Shown: piece after piece, positions 6,334 through 14,023 of the stretch
Position numbering within the stretch: position 1 is the stretch's first letter
How the letters are laid out: every line of letters starts with the position of its first letter
Assembly: GCA_002887195.1 (NCBI GenBank)
Contig: PJAB01001505.1
Span: 1-14,023, forward strand
Source of the DNA: Chrysochromulina parva
Taxonomy: Eukaryota; Haptophyta; Prymnesiales; Chrysochromulinaceae
Direction: 5' to 3'
Length of the DNA: 14,023 nucleotides
The notes under the pieces: model-generated
Databases searched by the model: none
What the model was told of the DNA's origin: nothing
The model's input: the letters and a program-made list of their open reading frames with translations, nothing else
Made by a program: the position numbers and the translations under genes

Positions 6334-8244
6334 CTACTCCGCGTCACAAAACGGCGGCAACATATCGGACGGAATGTCGGGGTACCGCTGGACAAAGAGC
6401 CGATCGAGCGCCTCGGCGCGCTCCGCGTTCCGCACCGTGCTGTTGCGCCCATTCCAGAAGCAAGCGCCTTCGAGCCCAGCGTCCGCCTCGATCAGCCGAT
6501 CATGTGCGTGAGAGCGCGTAGCCGACGAGTACTCCCAAGCTGGGTCGGTGCGGCAACGCTCGAGCTCCGTGGCCGCGTCCAGCACGGCGGAGAGCTCGGC
6601 CACTCGCACCTCGCCGATAGCCTCGGCCATCCAGGTGCAGTGAGGCGAGCCATCGGGCCCCTGTGCCAACGCCGACCGACTGTGGCACTCGCCACCCGGC
6701 TGAAGAGTGCGGCAGCTCGCATCTCGCTGCGCCTGTGGCACGGTACGGCACGGCCCAGGAAAGCTGAAGAAGGTGGCTCCCTCGTACGCCGTGCTCGGCG
6801 TGCCATCCGCCTGGGTATACCATCCGTTACGTCCGGGCACGGCGCAGCCGACGCTCGTGACGGATTGCTGCGTGGGATCCACCAACTGGCCGCTCTCGAA
6901 GGCCACAAAGTCCGCAAAGCGGCCGATGGCGCCCCTTGGCGCCGGTGGCCCACGCCACCTCTTGCCCTCGTCGGTGCGGAGGACATCCTCGGGGGCCGCT
7001 CGGATGGTCACGCGGTACCTGTTAGGAAGGGAGAGGAAGGGAGAGGAAGTCGCGCTGTAGTGAGCACTGGCATGCGAGGCAGATCATCAGTGGCAATCAG
7101 CGTACCGACGGATTCGGGTGATCCCACGGTGGCGCGGGCATGACGGGTCAAGGATCTCGTGATGGAGGTAGAGGAGAACGCCGAGGAGATCCGCCGCGAC
7201 CGCATTCTCGAAGAGGAACTCGTCCTCGCGTTGGGCGGCGTACACGTAGAACGTGACGGCGGATGAGGCGCTCACGTTGGCAAACGTGCGCTCGCGCCGC
7301 TGCCGGCGCGCGACGACGGGCTCCTCGAGCACTCCGCGCCGGAGGGGGCATCCGTCGGAGGAGAGCGCAGGGGATGGCGGCGGTGGCGACGTTGGCGACG
7401 GAGCTAACGGAGAGGGTCGTGGGCGCAAGTATGGCGACGGAGGATGCGGCGGCGGAGGAGGACACGGTGGCGGCAGCGCTGGGCTCGGAGGGGGTGGCCG
7501 AGGCTTCGGTCCGCTTGAAGGTGCCGGCGGGCGAGGGGGCGGACGCCGCCAGCGCAGGGGTAGGTTGGTCACGGGCGGCGGCACAAGCAACGAGGACAAC
7601 GACGGCTGTGTCGGCGAAGTATCCACAGCTGGCACAGAGTCTGCTGATGGGTGCCAGAGCATCACGTGGGCTGGCGGTGATGCTGGCAGTCTCCCCGTGA
7701 TCTGAAGTTGCAGGTAGAGCAAGTCCTGCCACATCGCAGCCACGGCGCCCGGAGGCGCAGCACCGCTTGAGACGCTCGCTGCGATGACCAGCATGGCCGC
7801 CATGCCCCCTGCGCACACTGCCACTCGACGAGCGAATCTTGAGCTTCCACCACCGCGCTGACGCACGTCGCCGCCGGCCTCGTTCCCATCGTCACCACCC
7901 TCGTCGTCACCATCATCGTCGCCCTCGTCGTGAGGAGAGCGGCTGAGGCGTGTTCGCGTCGTCGCGTATGCCTGCCTCCTCATGCCCTCCTCCTCCTCAT
8001 CATCATCATCATCATCGTCGGCGACATCGTCCGCATCCACCAGCGCTTTCGAGCTGCAGTGGTCGTCGTCCCAAATTCTCCCGATGCCAGAGAGGCGTGA
8101 AGATATGCGCAGGGCTTCCAGCGCACGCAGGCGCAGCTCACCCTTCTCGACGATCTCCGTGTGCGATCCTCCCGCACGTTCGATGGTCGTGCGCAACTGT
8201 GCCACGGACATTCCGGCGACGCGTTCCATTAGCGTGTCGGTCAT
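6334..8244 (-). CDS. Single-pass membrane protein with SAP-like N-terminus, proline-rich stalk and conserved protist outer domain (two exons)
   Basis: Exon 1 runs 8244-7106 and exon 2 runs 7018-6334; together they encode 607 residues from a clear ATG. Residues 11-45 (GMSVAQLRTTIERAGG and onward to EKGELRLRALEAL) match the SAP-like pattern found in many algal proteins. An acidic run (DDDDDDDEEEE, 76-86) and a basic patch precede one membrane segment near residues 141-161. A stalk at about 220-295 is rich in PPP and SPPP motifs, like hydroxyproline-rich cell-surface proteins. From residue 330 (TFYVYAAQ..ENAVAADLLGVLLYLHHEI) to the end is a domain I remember from haptophyte, dinoflagellate and oomycete proteins of unknown function. 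Later parts fit too: FVAFESG, FFSFPGPC, a cysteine cluster with PGGEC and HCTW, FWNG, YPDIPSD and a terminal FCD. Splicing joins RIRRY to RVTI in frame, which supports the gene model. Confidence 0.8.
7019..7105 (-). other. Predicted 87-bp phase-2 intron of the membrane protein gene
   Basis: On the reverse strand the donor is CGTCG/GTACGCTG and the acceptor is TTCCTAACAG/GTACCGCG after a CTTCC-rich tract. Unspliced, the first exon frame stops six codons after the junction (YADCH, stop). Spliced, the frame continues as RRYRVTIR into the second half of the conserved domain. GGTAC is present at both splice junctions. Confidence 0.8.
7990..8020. repeat. CTC/CAT trinucleotide run encoding the acidic stretch
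   Basis: TCC/TCATCA-type triplets on the + strand read as GAG, GAT and GAC codons on the coding strand, giving D7 followed by E4 in the membrane protein. It is a coding microsatellite likely to vary in length. Confidence 0.55.
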
Positions 8245-8401
8245 CCTAGCTCCTCACTCGCTTCGTCAGCTTCTTGATGGAGGACGCGGCGGTGCGGGCG
8301 GTCAAGTCAATGGCGGCGGCGGGCGCTTCATATGACGTGTTGTTATGATTCTCCACGACATGCATGTCGGATGCAAAATATAACTTGAAGTGTGCAGTCT
8401 A

Positions 8402-8423
8402 GGGTTTTTGCAGTTTTTTTTTT
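8402..8423 (+). repeat. Left terminal inverted repeat
   Basis: GGGTTTTTGCAG followed by ten T. It pairs with the right end over the first 21 bases without mismatch and is preceded by TCTA. Confidence 0.9.
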
Positions 8424-8446
8424 CGAGCGCTGCGCCGGACAGCCCA

Positions 8447-8469
8447 CCGACAGGACAGCCGGCCGACAG
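8447..8469 (+). repeat. Subterminal CCGACAG repeats, left end
   Basis: CCGACAG at 8447-8453 and 8463-8469, with related GGACAG in between. The same heptamer occurs in the opposite orientation at the right end. Subterminal repeats like these usually bind transposase or its Myb-like partner. Confidence 0.55.
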
Positions 8470-8506
8470 CGATCGCTGCCGCGTGTTATCGCTGCCGCGT
8501 GTTGAG

Positions 8507-9355
8507 ATGGGCCGCTGCCCTGTCCGCTCCCGCGATCGCCTGCAGGCGCGATCCAAGCTCTTCCTCGCAAGCATGCTAACGTGCGCGGCCTTGCAGACCA
8601 AGCTTCTCTTCGATGCGCTTGTGGGCAGCAATGATCTGCACTCGACTCTCTATGCGGCCAACCTCCTGCAGTACCACCTGTCTATGTCAGCGCAGTTCGG
8701 TCTCTTGATATCGGTGCTTGCGCCGCTTTTGCGGCCCAAGACGCGTTACAGCATCGGGCCCGAGCGCTACTCCTTCGAGAGGATCGAGCGTGAGTTTGGT
8801 GACTCTACGTCTTGCGAGGTGATGTTTCGCTTCAAGCGGGACGACTTGCGCCGCTTGTGTACGGCGCTCAAGTTTCCCGACGTGATGCGCACGCGCTCAC
8901 GCTTCATGGCCTCGGGCGAAGAAGTCTTCTTGTACACGCTCCGCCGGCTCAGCTACCCATCCACATTGGCGACGCTCTCATGGGAGTCAGGCAGGTCAAC
9001 CTCCGCTCAGAGTGAGATGTTCGATGCGGGCATCACACACATCTACCGCAACTTCGCACACCTGCGCGATGGGCGCTCACTCGAGTGCTGGGCGCGCCAC
9101 TTCCAACATTTTGCCGATGCCATTCATCTCGGCGGGCGCAAAGGGCGCGTGCCTCTGCGGTTTTGCATTGGCTTCGTTGACGGCACCAATCCACGCCTTC
9201 TGCGTCTTGACGTTCATCCCCAGGGCGGTGAGAGCCGTCGACTTGGTGAACTTGGTGGTGCTCCCCATCGAGCCCCAAGTGCGCGCTTTTTGCTTCCCAG
9301 AGGATGGCTCAGGGCCACCCGATGCGTGGCCCGAAGAGCGCTGAGAACCACCTGA
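8507..9355 (+). pseudogene. Truncated PIF/Harbinger (HARBI1-like, DDE) transposase
   Basis: 282 codons from the first ATG inside the element. Residues of the form FRFKRDDLRRLCTAL, then LYTLRRLSYPSTLATL, then SGRSTSAQSEMFDAGITHIY and HFADAIHLGG follow the N-terminal half of HARBI1-like transposases in order. The motif IGFVDGTN carries the first catalytic aspartate (residue 225, codon 9179-9181). Family members should then continue with a YNGHKR-type motif, a second aspartate and a glutamate. Here the frame instead turns into arginine- and proline-rich residues that are antisense to the neighbouring gene, and it stops at 9355. The second and third catalytic residues are missing, so this copy should not catalyse transposition. 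The simplest explanation is an internal deletion near 9190. Confidence 0.82.
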
Positions 9356-10824
9356 TGGGCGGGCCGAAGGGGGTGGGGCTGGAGTAGCGCCGGGAGGCGC
9401 GGGCGCCTTGGCATTTTTGGCAGATCCCGCTGCCCTTCGACCCGCAGCCCCTTTGAAAGCCTCGGCCTGCTCCGCTTCGGCAGCCGCGCGCTTCGCCTCT
9501 TGTCCGGCGCGCTCCTCCTCCTGAGCAAGCTCCGCAGACCTGGCGGACACTAGCAACTCGAGAAGCTCACTGATCTTCTTCTGCACGTCTGTTGGGCTCT
9601 CGGTTGTGCCACTCGCGCCTTTGGGGTGCGTCGAGTCGTAATGTGGCTTATACTCCTGCATGAGGGACCGGAAGGAGGTGCCTTTCACACCCCTCGCCTT
9701 GCCGCCGAGCCAGATGCGCTGCTTCAAGTTTGTGAGGTCGATCTCGCCTCCGCAGTTGCGGCTGAGCTGAGCTGCGACCCGCCGCCAGCCCTCTTGATTG
9801 CCCTTGGCCACGTTCTTGTCCTTAAGGAACTGCCCCGTGGGCATAAAGATGGTGTAGGACTCGCTCGAGATAAGACCGAGCGCGTCCATGACAAAGGCCT
9901 TGCCCGCGACCGTTTTGACATCATAATTGGCCTGCAGGCGCGAAGCACGAGTGGTTAATCTCAATCATAGGTCACCGGGCAATCATAGGCCATCATAGGC
10001 CATCATAGGCCATCACGGGCAATCAAGGGCAATATGGGCTGTCAACGTACCCGGCGGACGCCAGCCCTTGGTAAAGGCCGGCCGTCTTGCTCGCGAGGCG
10101 GTGGGTCGTCCGCGTGCACTCCTGAGCTGCTTGCGAGCGCCTCCTCATATATCTTCGCCGCCTCATCGGCTTCTTGGCCATCCTTCACATCCTCTTCCCT
10201 CCCCAGCACCTCTTCCTCCTCCATCGGCTCATTCGCCTCTTCCTCGCCCTCCTCGCCCTCCTCGTCCTCCTCGTCCTCCTCGCCTTCCTCGCGAGCATCC
10301 AAATACACCTCCTCCTCCTCCTGAATCGCCGAATCTGGTGCTTTCGACCGAGCCTCTTTCGTCGCACGGCGTTGCTCCGCCGCGACGGCTACCGCCACAG
10401 CACGATCTTCCATGCTCTGCCGCTTGCGCGAAGGACGATCGGCTGAGCGCAGGCCGCCGACCCCGTCGCGCGACCACGAGCGCGCGGGGTCTAGGCCGCG
10501 AGCCGATGGCGGCGGCGATGAGACACGCGCAGACGGCGGGGCAGCTTGCACTGGGGGCGCCGCTGATGCCGAACCTGATGCCGCGCCGGGAGCGCCCTTG
10601 GGCTTCCGCGCGACCTTGGCCTTTGGCTCCGTCTTCTTCTTGCCTCCCTTCTTCTTGAGCGCTGCGGCCTCACGAGCGAGCTTGCCAGTGATGATGCGGA
10701 GAGCTTCCTCATCTTCTTCCTCATCTGAGGCGGCAGCCATCTCGGCGGCGAGGTCCCTTGGCACGTAAGGCACACCACCCATGCTAGCGCAAGGGTCAAT
10801 GCTGCCTGAGCGGGCCTTCCACAT
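9077..10824 (-). CDS. Second protein of the Harbinger element (Myb/trihelix-like partner candidate), two exons, chimeric C-terminus
   Basis: Exon 1 is 10824-10051 (258 codons, phase 0) and exon 2 is 9931-9077, giving 542 residues. Exon 1 encodes a charged low-complexity region: acidic EEEDEE near 35-40, a lysine-rich likely nuclear signal at 57-76, SRKRQS near 132-137 and a long glutamate-rich tract at 169-210. Exon 2 opens with ANYDVKTVAGKAFVMDALGL and continues with GNQEGWRRVAAQLSRN and LKQRIW, a helical tryptophan-containing segment that could be a Myb/SANT or trihelix DNA-binding fold. A glutamate/alanine-rich coiled coil follows at about 374-419. In this superfamily the partner protein binds the element ends and brings the transposase to the nucleus. 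The last 35 or so residues are antisense to transposase sequence, so the natural C-terminus seems lost. The DNA-binding call is weak. Confidence 0.7.
9932..10050 (-). other. Predicted 119-bp intron in the transposon's second gene, filled by a 10-bp minisatellite
   Basis: On the reverse strand the donor is G/GTACGT and the acceptor is GCCTGCAG/G, both near consensus. The frame closes within three codons if unspliced (GTACGTTGA), and splicing joins two phase-0 exons. The interior is a tandem array of CATCATAGGC-like 10-mers on the + strand from about 9963 to 10039: AATCATAGGC, CATCATAGGC twice, CATCACGGGC, AATCAAGGGC and AATATGGGC. Confidence 0.78.
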
Positions 10825-10834
10825 GAATTTCGCG

Positions 10835-10930
10835 CTGTCGGTCGGCTGTCGGTCGGCTGTCAGGCGAGCCTCTGTCCCCGGCCGACAAGCCCCAGCCCTG
10901 TCGGACGCTTTCCTGTCCCCTGCCTGTCGG
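10835..10930 (+). repeat. Subterminal CTGTCGG repeats, right end
   Basis: CTGTCGG occurs at 10835-10841, 10846-10852, 10898-10904 and 10924-10930, with variants such as GGCTGTCAGG in between. Orientation is inverted relative to the left-end copies. Likely binding sites for the element's proteins. Confidence 0.6.
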
Positions 10931-10943
10931 ACGTACAGGCGTG

Positions 10944-10964
10944 AAAAAAAAACTGCAAAAACCC
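10944..10964 (-). repeat. Right terminal inverted repeat
   Basis: Nine A followed by CTGCAAAAACCC, the reverse complement of the left end, then TCTA. Confidence 0.9.
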
Positions 10965-11119
10965 TCTAGTGTACCGGCTCCCCCGGGGTCTTTTTACCGG
11001 TACCGGTACTGTACTGTCCGTCGTTCTGTGTGCTGACCTTTTTCGCGAGGATTCACCCGCGAAGTTCTGTCGGCACCGCGCGCGCGCGGCGCCGCGACCG
11101 AACGACTCGCCTGGGCTTC

Positions 11120-13960
11120 ATGAGTGGCTTCACGTGCCATCGCCAGTCACCGCTTTCATCGATGCCCAATAGCCTCACAGCATCCTCAATCTCTGTGGCC
11201 TCATCCCAACGCTCCAGCAAACTTGTGAGGCGCGCAGCACCTCGTGTCCGTCACGCGACGCCACCTCGCGATGCGCCACAGCCGCATCGCGTGCCCTCGG
11301 TGGACGAGATGGCAGAGTCGCTCAAGTATACGGGGCGTCTCTCCGACATGCTCGTGCCACTCCGTCACCTTGGTGCGACAACGCTGCAATCATCATCGGC
11401 GCCTTTGTGTGAGCAGCAAGCGTCGTCGGCACCCGCAGCATCGGCCAAAAAAGTCGGTATGCACCTGCAGTGTGGTGCTGCGTCGGAGTCCCGCACCTCC
11501 ACCGAAGAGGCAGGTGCGACGTGGGCGTCACGCGGCTCCACGTCGCCACGAATGACGCCACGCTCGCCGTCGCCGTCGCTCGCGCCCACCTCCTTTGCAG
11601 CCGCCTCCACCTCCTTTGCAGCCGCCTCCGCGCGGGTCCGAACCGAGGCGGAGCAGGCGCTCAGATCGTCGCTGCGCGTCGCCTCCGCAGCCCCCTCGCC
11701 TGACGCTCGGGACGGCGCTCGAGCTCTCGCCACCACCATTGCAGTCGCCTCCGCAGCCCCCTCGCATGGCGCTCGGGACGGCGCTCGCGCTCTCGCGGGC
11801 ACCACCGACACGCGTCCCTCGGAGTTACACTCGGAGACCGTTCGGGACGGCGCTCGCGCTCTCGCGGGCACCACTGACACGCGTCCCTCCGAGTTACACT
11901 CGGAGACCGTTCGTCACCCTCAGGCCGACGAGATCTATTGGCAGCAGCGCTTGGAGACGCACCAGGTGAGCAAGTATGCCTTGTCCTCCGAGGCCTATGT
12001 GATTGCGGCGACGAGCGCGCTGATTGCGGGCGCGAGCCATGAAGAACGCTCGGTGGCTGAGGGGCTCGTCTCAGCATGCCATCAGCAAGAGAGCGTGGCC
12101 TCGAAGAGCCTGGCTCACAGCGGTGACGAGCGTTCGGAGGCCCATCGGGAGCAGCACGGGAGTCTTGTGAGTTCGAGTCTTCGGTCGAGCTACCGGCCGC
12201 CGCTCGCAGTGCCACAGTCGGGCCGGGCGCCGCCTCAGTCGACGCCGGCTGCTCGGGCGGCACAGGAGCAGTTGCCTAATCTGGGAGCGACGCCGGCTGC
12301 TCGGGCGACGCCGGCATCACAGGAGCCGCTGCCGCGCGCGCCGCCAGCGCCCGCATATGCCGCGCTGCTTGTGCCTCCGCCGCCTTTGGCGGCGTACCCG
12401 GCGACGCCTCGGGGAGGGCTGCCTAATAAGGCAAGTGACGACACCTCGATGGGCCGCTGGCAGCCAGTCGCAGCGGCCTCATTGTTAGCCACGAGTGCCG
12501 TCTTCGACCCGCCCCCCTCGCCGCGCCACGCACCTTCAACCATGGGGGGCTATTCCGACGAGACGATCGATGGCTCACGCTCGACGACCAACTGGCCAGG
12601 CTGGCCCCGGCAGCGCGGGGCGTGCGCCTGGCGAGGTGGCGCCGATACTGGAGCCGAGGTAGACGGTAGTCCGCTCGGGACGGCGGTCGCGAGCGTGGCG
12701 GCCATTATGTCGCCAAGAGCGGCGTCGCCAAGAGCGGTGTCGCCACGAGCGGCGTCGCCACGCGCCACTTCGCCACGCGCCGCCCTCCGGCACGAGGCCG
12801 ATACGACGCCTCAGCTTGGGATGCCTCTCCCGTCCGACTTGCTGGGGAACGAGGAGCCGGCCGCGGGCGCCGCCATGACGTCCGAGTTCTTCGCCGCGCT
12901 GGACGTCGACCAGGACGGCATGATTAGCCCTCGAGAGCTGCGCGACGGCGTGCGTCGGATGCTTCGAGGTGATCCCTCGATGAAACCGTTACGTGTTGCC
13001 ATCGATATGTTGGCCGCCTCACCGGCCCCTCCGCGCAGTCTCCGAGTGCTCATCGACGAGACTTGCAGCGCCACCGATGGCGCTGGCGCTACCGCCGCCA
13101 CTCCCACAGACGCCACCGCTTGCCCTGGCGCCGCCGCTGGCGCCGCCTCTGGCGCTGGCGCTCGCTACAGCGCTCCGCCCCACGGGTCCAACGCTCCCAT
13201 ATTAGGCAACGCTCTCAGTGCCATATCAGGCTCGGACCGCTCGCCTGTCGTCTCCGCCTCCGGCGCACCGCGCTCCGTGCCTGTACGAGCCGCCGCGCCG
13301 CCCATCGCCCCCCCCCAACTCGGCTCGCCTAATTACGTTGATTACGACTCGCCGCAGCTCGGCTCGCAGCTCAAGGAGAGTGAGACGGGGGCGAAGCGGC
13401 GCATAGCCGAGTTGCAGCGCCAGCACGGAGTGACCGCGAGCCGACGGCTCAGCGCTGAGGAGCTCGCGACGGCGCGCGATGCTGCCGATGCCAACGGGTG
13501 GCGCTCTCACGTCGACGCATCCGCCTGCTACCTCTCTGTGTTCCACACGGACCTCGCCCGCGCCGCGTCGACGCATGCAGCGCAGACGCAACGGCTCGAG
13601 GCGAAGATCGCACGAGCCTCGGCCTCGATCGGGTGGGCCACGTCATCGACAGCAGCTGCCACGTCATCTGCAGCAGCTGCCACGTCATCTGCAGCAGCTG
13701 CCACGTCATCTGCAGCAGCTGCCACGTCATCTGCAGCAGCTGCCACGTCCTCGGCCTCGATCGAAGTGGTGGCTTCGTTCCAGACGCCCGTATTAGGCAA
13801 CATGCCGCCACCAAATCGCTGGTCGGAGCCGCTCGCGCCGCCTCCGCCGCCAGCGCCGTCAGTGCCGCCAGCGCCGTCATCAGTACGATGGTCGCCGTCA
13901 TCAGTTGCGCCGCTGCCAGCGCTGTCGCCAACAGGTGCCCCATCGCAACAGTCGCCTCCA

Positions 13961-14023
<63 letters not shown>
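11120..14023 (+). CDS. Large low-complexity protein with one EF-hand and a polyproline tract, C-terminus beyond the window
   Basis: The frame opens after a TAG at 10967-10969, has its first ATG at 11120 (a second at 11162) and stays open through 968 codons to the right edge. Most of it is disordered and rich in A, S, P and R. Residues 595-606, DVDQDGMISPRE, form a complete EF-hand calcium loop with D at 1, 3 and 5, G at 6, I at 8 and E at 12. It is flanked by FFAAL and LRDGVRRML helices. No clear second EF-hand follows. Other parts are a 23-residue unit repeated twice (219-264), five SPRA[AVT] units (531-555), a probable coiled coil (about 749-838), five ATSSAAA units (840-874) and at least 20 prolines at the edge (949-968). 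It might be a calcium-regulated scaffold or cytoskeletal protein; function is not known. No signal peptide or membrane segment is visible. Confidence 0.82.
11774..11911 (+). repeat. 69-bp tandem repeat, two units, coding
   Basis: Units 11774-11842 and 11843-11911 differ at only two bases. Each encodes 23 residues beginning RDGARALAGTTDT and ending RPSELHSETV. Partial relatives of the first half (ARDGARALA) lie just upstream, which suggests stepwise growth. Confidence 0.9.
12710..12784 (+). repeat. 15-bp coding repeat, five units (SPRA[AVT])
   Basis: TCGCCAAGAGCG or TCGCCACG(A/C)GC(G/C) plus one variable codon, five times without gaps. It encodes SPRAA, SPRAV, SPRAA, SPRAT and SPRAA. The SP dipeptides could be proline-directed kinase sites. 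Confidence 0.9.
13637..13741 (+). repeat. 21-bp coding repeat, five units (ATSSAAA)
   Basis: Units of GCCACGTCATCTGCAGCAGC plus T, the last four identical and the first with two changes, followed by a decayed partial copy. It encodes an alanine/serine linker after a predicted coiled coil. The near identity of the units suggests recent expansion. Confidence 0.92.
13964..14023 (+). repeat. CCG trinucleotide run at the right edge
   Basis: Twenty uninterrupted CCG codons encode polyproline in frame with the EF-hand protein, and the run continues to the window end. Such runs are slippage-prone and often end contigs, so the true length is uncertain. Confidence 0.92.

Larger units (their letters stand above)
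8402..10964. mobile_element. PIF/Harbinger DNA transposon, 2563 bp, internally rearranged
   Basis: Both ends are present. The left end GGGTTTTTGCAG plus ten T is mirrored on the right by nine A plus CTGCAAAAACCC. The flanking TCTA at 8398-8401 and 10965-10968 is the target-site duplication; Harbinger elements usually duplicate 3 bp such as TWA or CTA, and CTA is contained here. Inside are a HARBI1-like transposase (+) and a second, intron-containing protein (-) in the place of the Myb-like partner gene of this superfamily. The transposase ends soon after its first catalytic aspartate, and no remainder is seen elsewhere in the element. It is therefore probably non-autonomous. Direct heptamers CCGACAG/CTGTCGG cluster at both ends. 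Confidence 0.88.

Noticed and set aside
7087..7105. Membrane protein ending at the stop near 7087
   Set aside because: The ending YADCH is intronic. Splicing to 7018 continues the conserved domain in frame.
6142..7143. 333-residue + strand open frame
   Set aside because: Antisense to the conserved second exon of the membrane protein, with an arginine-rich composition typical of GC-rich shadows.
13637..13741. CRISPR-like regular array
   Set aside because: The 21-bp units are adjacent with no spacers and encode ATSSAAA in frame.
11365..13961. Several minus-strand open frames of 100-200 residues
   Set aside because: They lie antisense to the EF-hand gene and reflect its GC-rich repeats; none has recognisable motifs.
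1..14023. tRNA, rRNA or prokaryotic operon features
   Set aside because: No cloverleaf or rRNA-like sequence noticed by eye, and the introns and eukaryotic families argue against a bacterial source.

Overview
The window looks like nuclear DNA of a GC-rich unicellular eukaryote, most likely a microalga and perhaps a haptophyte; the lineage is an inference. Three short GT-AG introns restore conserved protein domains when removed. The protein families are eukaryotic: CD39-type apyrase, RRM/RGG, F-box-like, a PIF/Harbinger transposon and a membrane protein of a type I remember from haptophytes, dinoflagellates and oomycetes. Genes are packed closely on both strands, with divergent or convergent spacers mostly of 0.15-1 kb.

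Layout. 1-306 (-): N-terminal part of a GDA1/CD39 apyrase that runs off the left edge. 307-1332: a divergent intergenic region with several TACATG-type palindromes. 1333-3138 (+): a renalase-like FAD oxidoreductase fused to an RRM and an RGG tail, with a 78-bp in-frame intron inside the RRM. 3525-4751 (-): a conserved protein of unknown function. 5013-6014 (+): a probable F-box-like protein. 6334-8244 (-): a two-exon single-pass membrane protein with a SAP-like N-terminus, an acidic stretch, a proline-rich stalk and a conserved cysteine-containing outer domain. 8402-10964: a complete-ended PIF/Harbinger element with terminal inverted repeats and target duplication TCTA. Its transposase (+) is cut short just after the first catalytic aspartate, and its second protein (-) is made from two exons. 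11120-14023 (+): a long low-complexity protein with one canonical EF-hand, which stays open to the right edge.

The host genes do not form an obvious pathway. The transposon lies in a spacer of about 0.3 kb between two divergently transcribed host genes. The most unusual points are the FAD-RRM-RGG fusion, an intron whose 5' end copies the next exon (a possible trace of intron gain by duplication), the rearranged Harbinger element in which the tail of the accessory gene reads antisense through the transposase, and the repeat-built EF-hand protein. Several proteins begin or end off the window or were reconstructed across introns by eye, so boundaries are predictions.
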